Origin: Prauserella flavalba
Lineage (GTDB): Bacteria > Actinomycetota > Actinomycetes > Mycobacteriales > Pseudonocardiaceae
Assembly: GCF_003202235.1 (NCBI RefSeq)
Contig: NZ_MASU01000005.1
Coordinates: 1,116,001-1,180,000 of the forward strand
Length of the DNA: 64,000 nucleotides
Direction: 5' to 3'
Below the pieces are notes generated by a model that saw nothing but the letters and a program-made list of their open reading frames with translations, made no database searches and was not told the DNA's origin. The number at the start of each line of letters is the position of its first letter. Within the stretch, counting starts at the first letter, position 1. Shown here in pieces: positions 8,656 to 17,469 of the stretch. Position numbers and translations under genes: made by a program.

Positions 8656-9194
8656 GAGTCCTCGGGCAGGAGGGTGAGGGTGGCTTCGCCGCGGCGGAGG
8701 GCGCCGTCGTCGAGGGGTACGCAGCGCACGCCGCCCCGGCCGCGCAGCGCACGGAACGCGCCCGGCGCCAGCACGACGTCCATCCACGCGCACGGGTTCG
8801 CGGGCCGGTGCGCCCGGAACCGCACCGGCCCGTCCCCCGAGTCCAGGCTGAACACGGCGCCGCGCCGGCCGCGGCGAGCGGCGAGCCCGTCGACGGGGAA
8901 CCCGCGCAGCACGATGTTGCGCCGGACGAACGAGGGATCGAGCCGGCTCGCGAGCGCGAGTTCGCGTTCGACGTCGTCGAGCGACTCGGCCGCGAACACG
9001 CTGACCGCGGCCTGCCGGTGTGCCCGGTGGTTGAAGTAGCGGTCACCGACCAGGCCGAGCCCGGCACGCACCTCCACGCGCTCGCGGCTCACCGGCCCGG
9101 GATCGGGCCGTGGGCCTTCCGAAGGGCGGCCCTCGTAGGCGTGCACGGGCGAGATCACCAGCGTCACGATCTCCACCGCCGCCCGCTCGCTCAT
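8652..9194 (-). CDS. MOSC domain-containing protein
   Basis: A protein of about 180 residues with a MOSC fold (molybdenum cofactor sulfurase C-terminal-like). The conserved Cys sits in RPANPCAWMDV at about residue 140, and GDRYFNHRAH and SVFAAESLD match the start of the domain. Family members handle sulfur or the molybdenum cofactor, or detoxify N-hydroxylated compounds; this one is a stand-alone domain of unknown substrate. Start: ATG at 9194; an in-frame ATG at 9212 would add six residues. It runs downstream of the split-barrel flavoprotein gene with a 24-bp gap and is probably in its transcript. Confidence 0.82.
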   Translation of the reverse strand: MSERAAVEIVTLVISPVHAYEGRPSEGPRPDPGPVSRERVEVRAGLGLVGDRYFNHRAHRQAAVSVFAAESLDDVERELALASRLDPSFVRRNIVLRGFPVDGLAARRGRRGAVFSLDSGDGPVRFRAHRPANPCAWMDVVLAPGAFRALRGRGGVRCVPLDDGALRRGEATLTLLPEDS

Positions 9195-9218
9195 GGCAGC
9201 CACGGTACCCACGCCGGC

Positions 9219-9713
9219 TCAGCCCGCCCCGCGACCGTTGCCCTCGATCCGGCGCGAGTCGTGGCTCGCGGCCACCGCCACGGGCCGCACCTCGAAGACC
9301 ACGCGGTTCGGACTGTCGAGCACCCGCGTGAACGCCTCCCGTGCGTCCGGCTGATGCCGCGCGGTGAACCGCTCGAAGAACCAGCGTTTCGTCTCCGCGT
9401 CGCGATGGACGGTCGCCACACCGCGGATGGCCAGCATCCGCCTGCCCTCGAGCCCGGTTCCGGCGTTCGACACCACCAGCGTGACCCGGGGATCGCGGGC
9501 GAGCGCCTTCGTGTGCGCGCGTCCCTCCACGGCGGTGAGCCAGAACGTTCCCTCCACTTCGACGTAGCTCATCACGACGCCGCCGGGCCATCCGTGCTCC
9601 CCCGCGAACACGAACGTGCACTCGGTCTGCGCGTCCAGCAGTTCCGCCTGCCCGCCCCTGGCCAGCCGCGCGCCCTGCATCGCCTCGAGATCGTCCACGC
9701 CGAGTCGTCCCAT
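9219..9713 (-). CDS. Pyridoxamine 5'-phosphate oxidase-like split-barrel flavoprotein
   Basis: A 164-residue protein with the FMN/F420-binding split beta-barrel fold. TFVFAGEHGWPGGVVMSYVEVEGTFWLT near the N-terminus and RDPRVTLVVSN in the middle are typical of PPOX-class proteins in actinomycetes, several of which use F420. The specific reaction is unknown. The ATG at 9713 is preferred; an upstream in-frame ATG at 9755 has no better ribosome-binding site. The gap to the divergent beta-lactamase start (9923) is 209 bp. It holds promoters for both genes and a weak inverted repeat TACCC/GGGTA at about 9823-9841, with no further gene. Confidence 0.82.
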   Translation of the reverse strand: MGRLGVDDLEAMQGARLARGGQAELLDAQTECTFVFAGEHGWPGGVVMSYVEVEGTFWLTAVEGRAHTKALARDPRVTLVVSNAGTGLEGRRMLAIRGVATVHRDAETKRWFFERFTARHQPDAREAFTRVLDSPNRVVFEVRPVAVAASHDSRRIEGNGRGAG

Positions 9714-9922
9714 GACACCACCGATATCTCTGATGATGATTACGTTCCATTGCACCTTATCTGGATTGTGCCCGCGATGGCGGAACGTGCGCCGGACGAG
9801 AGCAGGGCGGCACCTGGCTCTATACCCGCACGGTATGGGTACGGCCGGGATCCGCCTTGGACGCGATCACCGCAGGTCGGGAGACTGGCGTGGCACGACC
9901 CGCAAGATCGAGAGGACCACTA

Positions 9923-10846
9923 GTGCCCATCCAGTCCACCCGTCGCCTCGCGGCCGCCGCCGTCGCGTTGCTGGCGCTCACCGCCTGTACCGCCAGTGGC
10001 GAACCACCGGTTCGCGAGTCGGCGGCGTCGTCCGCCCCGGCGGCGAGCACGGCGGCGGCAGCCACGGCCCACCGCGAGTTCGGCGAGCTGGAACAGCGGT
10101 TCGACGCGCGGCTCGGCGTCTATGCGATCGACACCGGCACCGGCCGGGAGATCGCGCACCGAGCCGGCGAGCGCTTCGCCTACTGCTCGACGTTCAAGGC
10201 GCTCGCCACCGCGGCCCTGCTCAGCGAGCGCACGGTCGCCGAGCTCGACGTGGTGGTGCCCTACACCGAGGCCGACCTGGTGACCTACTCCCCCGTCACC
10301 GAGAAGCACGCCGGGGCGGGCCTTCCCCTGCGCGAGGTGATGGACGCCGCGGTGCGCTACAGCGACAACACGGCGGGCAACCTGCTGCTGCGCGAACTGG
10401 GCGGCCCGAAGGGCCTGCAGGCCGCGCTGCGCGAGGTCGGCGACGAGACCACGCACGTCGACCGCTACGAGCCCGAGCTCAACGAGGCCACACCCGGCGA
10501 CATCCGTGACACCAGCACGCCCAGGGCGATGGCGGGCACCCTGCGCGCCTACGCACTCGCCGACGCGCTGACCGCCGAGAAGCGGGCGATCTTCGTCGAC
10601 ATGCTGCGCCGCAACCTCACCGGCGACGAGCTGATCCGTGCCGGGGTGCCGGACGGCTGGGTGGTCGGCGACAAGACCGGCAACGGCGACTACGCGACGC
10701 GCAACGACATCGCCGTCGTGTGGCCGCCGGACCGCGCCCCGATCGTGCTCGCGCTCATGTCGAGCCGCTCCGAGAAGGAGGCCGAGCACGACAACGCTCT
10801 CCTCGCCGAGGCCACGAAAACCGTGGTGGAGGCACTGCAGCCCTAG
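9923..10846 (+). CDS. bla: Class A beta-lactamase (serine, lipoprotein)
   Basis: Serine beta-lactamase that opens the beta-lactam ring. The 307-residue precursor starts with a lipoprotein signal ending in a lipobox (LLALTAC), so it should be anchored outside the cytoplasmic membrane. All class A motifs are present: STFK with Ser89, SDN at 147-149, EPELN with the deacylation Glu183, and KTG at 251-253. The GTG at 9923 is preferred because AGAGGA lies just upstream; the frame is open 22 codons further. The TAG stop overlaps the convergent SnoaL-like gene by CTAG. It has no linked BlaI/BlaR-type regulator, so expression is probably constitutive or controlled elsewhere. Confidence 0.95.
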   Translation: MPIQSTRRLAAAAVALLALTACTASGEPPVRESAASSAPAASTAAAATAHREFGELEQRFDARLGVYAIDTGTGREIAHRAGERFAYCSTFKALATAALLSERTVAELDVVVPYTEADLVTYSPVTEKHAGAGLPLREVMDAAVRYSDNTAGNLLLRELGGPKGLQAALREVGDETTHVDRYEPELNEATPGDIRDTSTPRAMAGTLRAYALADALTAEKRAIFVDMLRRNLTGDELIRAGVPDGWVVGDKTGNGDYATRNDIAVVWPPDRAPIVLALMSSRSEKEAEHDNALLAEATKTVVEALQP

Positions 10847-11352
10847 CCGGCGGCGAGAGCGCGCGTGAGCGACGCGGCCGGGTCCGCCTCGCCGCGGGCG
10901 CCCCGCTTCCAGCTCGCCGGGCTCGGCGTGGCCGGGCCCGGCGGGGCCGCGTGTTCCCAGTCGAGGATCACCGTGCGCCGGGCGATCAGCCAGCGGCTCG
11001 TCCTGCGCTCGAACACGTCGAAATAGCGCAGACCCTGGAACACCGCTTCGGCGCCGGGGTCCTTGAATTCCCTGCGGTAGAGGCAGTACGTCTCCACCTC
11101 GGCCCGGTCCCCGGCCAGCGCGATCGTGGGCACGCCGAGGAAGTGGTAGGTGCTCGCGAGCGTCGCACCGTAGGACTCGAAGAACGCGAACAGCTCGTCC
11201 ACGGTGCCGCTGAACCGGCCGTGGTCGTCGGTGGCGTCGGCGTGGTAGCACGTGCGGGCGAGGGCCCGGTCGCCCCGGTCGATCGCGTGCGCGTACCGGC
11301 ACAGCACGTCGGTGATCTCGGCGCGGGCGAGCAGGTCGTCGAGCGCGGTCAT
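10843..11352 (-). CDS. SnoaL-like (NTF2-fold) protein
   Basis: A 169-residue protein of the SnoaL/NTF2-like alpha+beta barrel superfamily. The N-terminal helices [18 protein letters not shown] and the [11 protein letters not shown] segment are typical of the SnoaL_4 group, whose members act as cyclases, dehydratases or ring-modifying enzymes. The exact reaction is not deducible. The ATG at 11352 sits only 5 bp from the shared palindromic promoter/operator at 11357-11389. On the minus strand the predicted transcription start falls almost on the ATG, so a leaderless message is likely. It is divergent from the first SDR and presumably belongs to the same TetR regulon as the genes at 12956-23479. 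Confidence 0.8.
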   Translation of the reverse strand: MTALDDLLARAEITDVLCRYAHAIDRGDRALARTCYHADATDDHGRFSGTVDELFAFFESYGATLASTYHFLGVPTIALAGDRAEVETYCLYRREFKDPGAEAVFQGLRYFDVFERRTSRWLIARRTVILDWEHAAPPGPATPSPASWKRGARGEADPAASLTRALAAG

Positions 11353-11356
11353 AGCA

Positions 11357-11389
11357 TTGACAATGACGCACGCGTCATGTTTGAGTCAA
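11357..11389. promoter_or_regulatory. Divergent promoter with palindromic operator, copy 1
   Basis: Plus strand: TTGACA (11357-11362), a 17-bp spacer and TTTGAG (11380-11385). The spacer contains the palindrome ATGACGCACGCGTCAT (11363-11378). An outer TTGAC/GTCAA pair makes the site nearly symmetrical, so a second -35 (TTGACT) faces the SnoaL-like gene. The same element recurs at 17470-17501 with two changes in the palindrome that keep most of the symmetry. Probably bound by the TetR protein at 18684 (inference). Copy between SnoaL-like gene and SDR 1. Confidence 0.75.
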
Positions 11390-11443
11390 GAGGCTTTCGC
11401 TGCTGTTCCTCCACTGTGGACGATGGACGGAGAGGTCGTTGTC

Positions 11444-12202
11444 ATGAAGGGAGAAGACCGGCGGGTCGCCGTTGTCACCGGTGCCGCATCGGGGATCGGC
11501 GCCGCCATCGCCCGGCAGTTCAGCGGCGAGGGGCTGGACGTCGCCCTCCTCGACCGCGACGACGCCGGGCCGGTGCGCGACTGCCGCCCCGGCGAGACCC
11601 TCGCGCTCCGGTGCGACGTGCGCGACGACGCGGAGGTCGAGGCCGCGGTGGCCGAGACCGCGCGGTGGCGCGGCCGCATCGACGTCGTCGTCAACGCCGC
11701 CGGCGTGCTCGCCCGCGCGGGAATCCGGGACACCAGCTGGGAAACCTGGCAGTCGGTGCTCGACATCAACCTCACCGGCACGTTCCGCGTGGTGCGTGCG
11801 GCGCTGCCGTACCTCACAGACCCGGCCACGGCGGGCGCGAAACGCGTGGTCAACATCGGCTCCGGCGCGGCCGACCGCGGCTACGCCTACCCCGCCTACA
11901 CCGCGTCCAAGGGCGGCGTCGTGGCTCTGACCAGGGAGCTCGCCGCGGAGCTCGCTCCGGAGAACGTCACCGTCAACGCCGTCAACCCCGGATTCGTCCG
12001 CACGGCGATCAACGACGACGCGTGGTCCGACGATACCGCGCGGCACCGCTGGGAGCGAACCATGCCCCTTGGCCGCATGGGCCTGCCGGAGGAGGTGGCC
12101 GCGGTCGCGTGTTTCCTGGCCTCCCCCGCCGCGAGCTATCTCACGGGGCAGGTGATCCGGGTGGACGGTGGCCGCTCGGCGATCTCGGCGCGGCCGGCAT
12201 GA
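11444..12202 (+). CDS. Short-chain dehydrogenase/reductase 1
   Basis: Classical SDR of 252 residues that oxidises or reduces an alcohol/ketone with NAD(P). Motifs are TGAASGIG (cofactor loop), VVNAAG, a Ser in NIGSGAADRG, and the catalytic YTASK. The ATG at 11444 has AGAGG 8 nt upstream and is preferred over an ATG at 11423. It follows the palindromic promoter at 11357 directly and overlaps the second SDR gene by ATGA. Two consecutive SDRs suggest two successive alcohol oxidations, or reactions on stereoisomers, at the top of the catabolic pathway (inference). Confidence 0.92.
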   Translation: MKGEDRRVAVVTGAASGIGAAIARQFSGEGLDVALLDRDDAGPVRDCRPGETLALRCDVRDDAEVEAAVAETARWRGRIDVVVNAAGVLARAGIRDTSWETWQSVLDINLTGTFRVVRAALPYLTDPATAGAKRVVNIGSGAADRGYAYPAYTASKGGVVALTRELAAELAPENVTVNAVNPGFVRTAINDDAWSDDTARHRWERTMPLGRMGLPEEVAAVACFLASPAASYLTGQVIRVDGGRSAISARPA

Positions 12203-12933
12203 GCGGCGGCGAGCGGGTCGCGGGCAAGGTCTGCGTGGTCACCGGTGCCGCGGCGGGACTCGGTGCCGCGATCCGGAGGCTGCTGGCCGAGCACGGCGGC
12301 ACCGTGATCGGGCTGGACGTCACCCCGGCAGGCGACGACGGGCTGTGGCAGGTGGACATCCGCGACGAGACCGAGGTGGCCGGGGCGATGCGGCGCGTCG
12401 TGGCCGCACACGGCCGCATCGACGTGCTCGTGAACAACGCCGGGATCGCGGGCCCGCGCAAGCCCGCCCACGAGGTGACCGCCGAGGAGTTCGACGACGT
12501 CTTCGCCGTCAACGTCCGCGGCACCTGGCTGTGCACCAAGCACGCGGTCCCGCACATGCCCGAGGGCGGCAGCATCGTCAACATGTCGTCGATGTACGGG
12601 CTCGTGGGCAACTCGATGCTGCCGGTCTACCACGCCAGCAAGGGTGCCGTTCGGCTGATGTCCAAAGCGGACGCGGCGACCTACGCGTCACGCGGCATCC
12701 GCGTCAACTCGGTGCATCCCGGCTCGATCGAGACCGGTTCGACCGCCTCCGTGCGCGCCGACGTCACCGAGGCCGCGCGCCGGTACAACGAGCGCACGCT
12801 GGCGGCCATCCCGCTGGGTCACCGCGGTGAGCCGCTCGACGTCGCCTACGGCGTGCTGTACCTGACGTCCGACGAGTCGCGTTACGTCACGGGTACCGAG
12901 CTGGTCATCGACGGCGGCTACACGGCACTGTGA
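12199..12933 (+). CDS. Short-chain dehydrogenase/reductase 2
   Basis: A second classical SDR, 244 residues, with TGAAAGLG, NNAGIAG, NMSSMYGL and the catalytic YHASK, then HPGSIETG. This is similar in design to 3-alpha/beta-hydroxysteroid or cyclohexanol-type dehydrogenases, though the substrate is not determined. Its ATG overlaps the stop of SDR 1 (ATGA), so the pair is co-translated. It ends 22 bp from the convergent acyl-CoA ligase gene; the short gap holds only a 5-bp inverted repeat (TGACC/GGTCA). Confidence 0.92.
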   Translation: MSGGERVAGKVCVVTGAAAGLGAAIRRLLAEHGGTVIGLDVTPAGDDGLWQVDIRDETEVAGAMRRVVAAHGRIDVLVNNAGIAGPRKPAHEVTAEEFDDVFAVNVRGTWLCTKHAVPHMPEGGSIVNMSSMYGLVGNSMLPVYHASKGAVRLMSKADAATYASRGIRVNSVHPGSIETGSTASVRADVTEAARRYNERTLAAIPLGHRGEPLDVAYGVLYLTSDESRYVTGTELVIDGGYTAL

Positions 12934-12955
12934 GCCGCCGCCGGTGACCGCCCGG

Positions 12956-14974
12956 TCAGCCGAACCTGGTCGCGACAGCGTCGGCGGCCCAGCACTCCGT
13001 CGGCGTGACGATCAGCGGGTTGATCTCCACCGTCTCGTACTCCCCCAGGGCGGGGCCGGTGAACGCCTCGCACACGCGGGTCAGCGCGTCGACGGCGGCG
13101 GCGTGCCCGGTGACGCCGACCTCCGCCAGCAGGTGCTCGGCCTCCTCGGGGCGCAGGGGCAGCCTGCGGGTGAGCGAGCGGTTGGCCAGCTCGGTCGCCG
13201 TGCCGCCGAGCCCGACCACGACGTAGCGGCCCAGCACCGGATCGGTGTTGAGGCCGACGAGCACCTCCCGGCCGAACACCATCTCCTCGACCAGATAGCC
13301 CTCGATGTCCTCGGGAGAAAGCCCGGCGGCGACCACATTGGACTCGATCTCCTTGGCCGTCGCCGGCAGGTCGCCGGTCTGCGCGATGCCGAGGGCGACC
13401 CCGCCGATCCGGGATTTGTGGCTGATCGGGGCGAGCACCTTCACCGCGAACGGCGGCCGCAGCCCAGCGGCCGCGGAGGCCAGCTCGTCCGCGGCGGCGC
13501 GGACGCCGCGGACGACCGGCACGCCCGCGGCGGCGACCAGGTCGCGGGACGCCGCCTCGCTCAGCACCCTGGCGTCGGTGCCGACGTCGTGCGCCTTCGC
13601 CTCCTTCTCGCCCGCCGGGAACAGCTTGGCCAGCGCGGAGAACGTGAGCCGGAGGTTGTGCAGCACGGCCACGTGCGGGTGCCGTTCGCGGTAGCCTCGG
13701 ACGAACTCCGTGTCGGGCACCGGGGCCATCGAGTTGATAATCAAGGGCATCTCGTTGTCCGTGGACAGCCGGGCGAGATCGCCCCAGTTCCACGTGTGCA
13801 CCGACTCGTGGTCCGTCTCCGAGGGGAACTGCACGCTCCACGGCAGCAGGACCAGACCGGTGTTCGGGTCCTTGAACACGGTGCCGTTGATGCTCTCGTC
13901 GCCCTCGCGGCGCTTCACGCCGATCACGTCGAGTGGGTTGTCGATGAAGGAGCCCGGCCCGGCCAGCTCACGGATCTTCTCCACGGTGGCGTCGGCGAAC
14001 ACGGTGAGGTTGACGCCGTGCTTGTCGGCCAGGTCGCTGCAGAGCGCGGCGGCGCCACCGGAACCGCCGAGCACCGACACCGCGCGCTCGCGGCCGGACT
14101 TGACGCCGAGCAGGCACAACGTCGCCAGGCGCAGCAGTTCGTCGACGCCGTCGGCCCGCAGCACTCCGTGCTCACGCAGCAGCTCGGAGAACACCGAATC
14201 GGTGCCCGCGATGCTCGCGGTGTGGGACAGCACCGCGCGCTGGCCGCGCTCGGACACGCCCGACTTGAGCACGATGATCTGTTTGCCCACCTCCCGGGCG
14301 TAGTCGAACGCGGAGACGAACGCGGGCAGCTGCTGCTCGGAGACGCCCTCCAGGTACACGCAGACGACCTTCGTGGTGTCGCGGCGCAGCGCCAGCTCCA
14401 GCGCCTGCGGGACGCCGAGCACCGCGCCGTTCCCGGTGGAGGCACAGAAGTCCACGCCGAGGTTCTCCTGCGCTGCGGCGGCGAGGAACGCAGAGAGCAG
14501 CGCCCCGCTCTGCGACACGATCGACACCGGTCCCGGCCTCGCCTCCAGCCACGCGGGCTCGGCCACCGCGCACACGCGCTCGGCGAAGTCGGCGAACCCG
14601 ACGCAGTTCGGGCCCCACAACCGTGTCGGCGTGCCGGAGACGATCTCCACCAGCTCGGCCTGCAGCGCCCTGCCGACGTCGTCGCGTTCACCGAAGCCGT
14701 CGGTGACGAGCACGATGTCGCGGGTGCCCGCGGCGGTGAGCGCGCGGACCGCCTCGACGGCGGCCTCCCGCCGGATCGCGACGATCGCGGCGCGCGGGGT
14801 GACCGGCAGAGCGGCGACGTCGGGGACGGTGGCCAGGCCGGCGATGGTCTCGTGGTTGGGCGTCACCGGGACGACGTCGAGGTCCGGGTTGAGCGTGCGG
14901 AGGTTGTGCAGGGCACAGGTGGTCCAGAAGTTGCGGGGCGAGGCGCCGACGACGGCGACGAGGGGTCGGGACAC
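12956..14974 (-). CDS. Acyl-CoA ligase (ADP/NDP-forming), fused alpha-beta
   Basis: A 672-residue single-chain member of the NDP-forming acyl-CoA synthetase superfamily. It joins a carboxylic acid to CoA via an acyl-phosphate and phosphohistidine. Domain order is CoA-binding (residues 1-130, VVGASPRNF), succinyl-CoA-ligase-like (about 150-430) with the phosphorylatable His in LSHTASIAGTD, then an ATP-grasp domain (about 450-672; PFAVKVLAPISHKSRIGG, EINPLIVTP). The GTG at 14974 follows AAGGAGA. Last gene of the minus-strand operon that begins at the second palindromic promoter. It would activate the ring-opened acid before beta-oxidation, a role often taken by AMP-forming ligases instead. Confidence 0.9.
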   Translation of the reverse strand: MSRPLVAVVGASPRNFWTTCALHNLRTLNPDLDVVPVTPNHETIAGLATVPDVAALPVTPRAAIVAIRREAAVEAVRALTAAGTRDIVLVTDGFGERDDVGRALQAELVEIVSGTPTRLWGPNCVGFADFAERVCAVAEPAWLEARPGPVSIVSQSGALLSAFLAAAAQENLGVDFCASTGNGAVLGVPQALELALRRDTTKVVCVYLEGVSEQQLPAFVSAFDYAREVGKQIIVLKSGVSERGQRAVLSHTASIAGTDSVFSELLREHGVLRADGVDELLRLATLCLLGVKSGRERAVSVLGGSGGAAALCSDLADKHGVNLTVFADATVEKIRELAGPGSFIDNPLDVIGVKRREGDESINGTVFKDPNTGLVLLPWSVQFPSETDHESVHTWNWGDLARLSTDNEMPLIINSMAPVPDTEFVRGYRERHPHVAVLHNLRLTFSALAKLFPAGEKEAKAHDVGTDARVLSEAASRDLVAAAGVPVVRGVRAAADELASAAAGLRPPFAVKVLAPISHKSRIGGVALGIAQTGDLPATAKEIESNVVAAGLSPEDIEGYLVEEMVFGREVLVGLNTDPVLGRYVVVGLGGTATELANRSLTRRLPLRPEEAEHLLAEVGVTGHAAAVDALTRVCEAFTGPALGEYETVEINPLIVTPTECWAADAVATRFG

Positions 14975-15002
14975 GGCGATCGGGTCTCCTTCGAAGTGGG
15001 GG

Positions 15003-15821
15003 TCAGCGGGTGAGCGAGCCGCCCTCGGCGTACCAGGCGCGGGCCGCGCGGATGCCCAGCTCGGCGAGCTTGCCGGACATCCAGCGGTTGCCCTCGGAAG
15101 TGTGGATCAGGGCGTCCCAGCCGGCACAGCTGTCCAGGGTCTCGCGGAAGCCCTGCCGGATCAGCACGTCGTTGGCCGCGCGCTTCTTGATCTCCAGCAT
15201 GTCCAGCGGCGTCTTGGCGATCTCGGTGGCGACCTCCCTGGCCTTGGCGAGCACCTGATCCTCCGGCACGGAGTAGTTGGCCCAGCCGCGCCGCTCCGCC
15301 TCGGGTCCCATCATGTGGCTGCCCGCGGTGTAGGACAGCTCCTTGCCCTTCTTCGACCCGACCGCGTACGTCGCCACCGGGCCGAGCATGCCGCCGCCGA
15401 TCGGGAGCACCGGCCACGCGATCTTGGTGTCGTCGCCGACCACGGCCAGGTCCGCGCAGGCGGGGATCAGCGTCGCGCCGCCCATGCAGTAGCCGTGCAC
15501 GCTCGCGACCACGGGCTTCGGCACGTCGAACACCGCCGAGAACGCGCGGATGTGGCCGCGCAGGCGCAGCCAGTCCTCGTGCGCGGCGCGGTGCACGTAC
15601 CCGTTGCCCTCGGACTTCGGCCTGCTCACGTCCCAGCCGACGCTGAACGCACGGCCCTCGCCGCGCACGATGATCACCGACACGCTCGCGTCGGCCCCCA
15701 GCTCGGCCAGCGCCTTCTCGTAGGTGGTGAACAGCTCGTCGTTGAACGCGTTGAGCTTCTCCGGGCGGTTCAGGACCACCTCGGCGATCTTCCCGTTCCG
15801 CTCGGTGCGGACGACACTCAT
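15003..15821 (-). CDS. Enoyl-CoA hydratase/isomerase (crotonase) family protein
   Basis: A 272-residue crotonase. The fold is visible from LNRPEKLNAFND (N-terminus), AFSVGWDV (start of the oxyanion-hole region), SVHGYCMGGATLIPACADLAV (second oxyanion strand) and the long C-terminal helices. The usual hydratase Glu pair cannot be placed with certainty: IGGGMLGPVATYAVG has no obvious Glu, so it may be an isomerase, hydrolase or decarboxylase rather than a plain hydratase. AAAGGAACC precedes the ATG at 15821. Gaps to both neighbours are about 11-28 bp, so it is in the same transcript as the acyl-CoA ligase. Confidence 0.9.
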   Translation of the reverse strand: MSVVRTERNGKIAEVVLNRPEKLNAFNDELFTTYEKALAELGADASVSVIIVRGEGRAFSVGWDVSRPKSEGNGYVHRAAHEDWLRLRGHIRAFSAVFDVPKPVVASVHGYCMGGATLIPACADLAVVGDDTKIAWPVLPIGGGMLGPVATYAVGSKKGKELSYTAGSHMMGPEAERRGWANYSVPEDQVLAKAREVATEIAKTPLDMLEIKKRAANDVLIRQGFRETLDSCAGWDALIHTSEGNRWMSGKLAELGIRAARAWYAEGGSLTR

Positions 15822-15832
15822 GAAGGTTCCTT

Positions 15833-16453
15833 TCAGTGGGCGAGACGGTGGGCGAGGACGCCGGACGCGGTGACCACCGGGACGCCGAAGGACAGCGCCC
15901 AGTCGCGAGCCTCGTCGGGGCCGGCCTCCTGGAGCGGGTCCCGTTCCGACATCAGGCAGGCCCCGGCGGCGGCGAACCCGGCTCCGGCGAGCCGGACCAG
16001 ATCGAAGGCGGCTTCGCGGGCCGTGGCGCGGCCGAGCACGCCGTCGGGGTGGGCGCGGTAGGTGACCACGTGGCCGGGGCGCCGCAGCACCTCCGGGTCG
16101 GTGCCAGGGGTACCGAGCAGCGCGATCGTGCGGGCGCGGGCGTCGGACGAGATCCCGGTGCCGGTGCCCTCGGCATCGACGGCGACCCCGAACGCGGGCG
16201 CGCCGCGGTCGGCGGGCCCCTGCGCGGACAACCGCAGCCGGTCGGCCTCCGGTTCCGGCAGCGCCACGACGAGGAAGCCCGAGGTGTAGCGCACCGCGAG
16301 CGCGACCAGCTCCGTGGTGGCGTGCCGGGCGGCGAACACCAGCTCACAGTCCGGCCTCGCTCCGAGGTCGTCGATCACGACCACCGGCTTTCCTTGCCTC
16401 AGTGCGGAGAACGCGTGCTCGGTGTCCGTTATGGACTCGTGCAGGATCGTCAT
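15833..16453 (-). CDS. RibB-like (3,4-dihydroxy-2-butanone 4-phosphate synthase) homologue with altered active site
   Basis: A 206-residue protein whose whole length follows RibB: GKPVVVIDD, LVFAARHATTELVALAVRYTSGFLVVALP, TGIS, ARTIALL, RPGHV, then EAAFDLVRLAG and a C-terminal PVVTASGVLAHR. In true RibB the acidic metal loop after the two Asp residues reads roughly ENRENEGD. Here residues 30-37 are LGARPDCE, so the key metal-binding Glu is lost while the RPGH His is kept. Riboflavin precursor synthesis is therefore doubtful, and no other riboflavin gene is nearby. The ATG overlaps the phosphotriesterase-family stop (ATGA). It probably has a new role in the catabolic pathway. Confidence 0.75.
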   Translation of the reverse strand: MTILHESITDTEHAFSALRQGKPVVVIDDLGARPDCELVFAARHATTELVALAVRYTSGFLVVALPEPEADRLRLSAQGPADRGAPAFGVAVDAEGTGTGISSDARARTIALLGTPGTDPEVLRRPGHVVTYRAHPDGVLGRATAREAAFDLVRLAGAGFAAAGACLMSERDPLQEAGPDEARDWALSFGVPVVTASGVLAHRLAH

Positions 16454-17421
16454 GCCGCGCTCCGGGAGAAGATCGCGCGCGGGTTGTCCACCAGCATGAC
16501 GTCGATGTCGCGCTGGGACACCCCGGCCGCGAGGAGCGCGGGCACGACGTCCTCGGTGAGGTGTGTGAACCGCCAGTTGGGCAGGTGCTTCGCGCGGAAG
16601 TCGCCGGGGAAGTTGTGGCTGTGGCAGGACGCGTCGTGCGAGAGCACCATGCGCGAGGCGTACCCCCGTTCGGCGAGCGCGGCGACCGTCGCGACGCGCA
16701 TGTCGAAGGCGAGCTTGGTGTCCAGCCCGAACCGGTCCATGCCCAGGTAGGAGCCGTTGTCCAGCAGGCGCTGGAGGTAGTCCAGATCGTCCGAGTCGCC
16801 GCTGTGCCCGACGATCACGGCGCCCAGGTCGACGCCCTCCTCGGCGAAGATCTTCTGTTGGTCGAGGCCGCGCTGAGTGGAGACGTCGGTATGGGTGGAG
16901 ATCGGCACACCGGTCTCCAGGTGCGCCCTGGCCACCGACCGCAGCACGCGCTCGACGTCGGGCGTGACGCCGGGCACGTCGGTCGCGCACTTGAGGATCC
17001 CGGCTCGAATCCCGGTGCCCGCGATGCCCTCGGTGATATCGCGGACGAACATCCCGGTCATCGGCTCGTCACCGCCGATCAGGCGGCCGGGGCCGTGGAA
17101 CTTCAGGTAGTTGGGCAGCTCGGTGAACGTGTAGAAGCCGGTCGCGGCGATGATCCGTACCGGTGACCGTTCGGCCACGGCGCGTACCTTCCGGATGTCC
17201 CGGCCCAGGCCGAGCACGGTGAGGTCGACGATCGTGTCGATGCCGGCTTCCTTCAGCGCGACGAGCTTCGCGACCGCGTCGGCGGTGCGTTCCTCGTCGT
17301 CCCACGTCTCGGGATAGTTGACCGCGTACTCGTGGTTGATCACGAACACGTGCTCGTGCATGAGCACGCGTCCCAGCTGGTCGGTGCCGAGTGCGCCGGT
17401 CACGGTCTGGACGGTGGCCAT
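16450..17421 (-). CDS. Phosphotriesterase-family metal-dependent hydrolase (probable lactonase)
   Basis: Binuclear-metal amidohydrolase-fold enzyme of 323 residues. The metal ligands are in place: HEH at 22-24, the carboxylated Lys144 in GILKCATD, His in STHTDV, His in VIVGHSGD, and the final Asp in LSHDAS. Members of this family in actinomycetes are usually lactonases rather than true phosphotriesterases. Linked to an LLM-type monooxygenase, a lactonase that opens a Baeyer-Villiger lactone is a sensible guess (inference). First gene of the minus operon. Its ATG lies about 50 bp from the palindromic promoter at 17470 and has GAGGGAG upstream. Confidence 0.9.
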   Translation of the reverse strand: MATVQTVTGALGTDQLGRVLMHEHVFVINHEYAVNYPETWDDEERTADAVAKLVALKEAGIDTIVDLTVLGLGRDIRKVRAVAERSPVRIIAATGFYTFTELPNYLKFHGPGRLIGGDEPMTGMFVRDITEGIAGTGIRAGILKCATDVPGVTPDVERVLRSVARAHLETGVPISTHTDVSTQRGLDQQKIFAEEGVDLGAVIVGHSGDSDDLDYLQRLLDNGSYLGMDRFGLDTKLAFDMRVATVAALAERGYASRMVLSHDASCHSHNFPGDFRAKHLPNWRFTHLTEDVVPALLAAGVSQRDIDVMLVDNPRAIFSRSAA

Positions 17422-17469
17422 CGATGTGGTTCTCCCTCGGGGCGACGGCGGTGTCGGGGGCTCGCGCCG

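Noticed and set aside
9823-9841. BlaI-type operator upstream of the beta-lactamase
   Set aside because: TACCC/GGGTA halves are short, do not match the TACA/TGTA pattern and no BlaI/BlaR gene is present.
12944-15013. 689-codon plus-strand frame opposite the ADP-forming ligase
   Set aside because: Repetitive, His/Arg/Gln-rich translation with no motif; the ligase on the other strand has intact catalytic domains.
16450-17421. True organophosphate hydrolase
   Set aside because: Metal ligands are shared with lactonases and the catabolic context favours a lactone.
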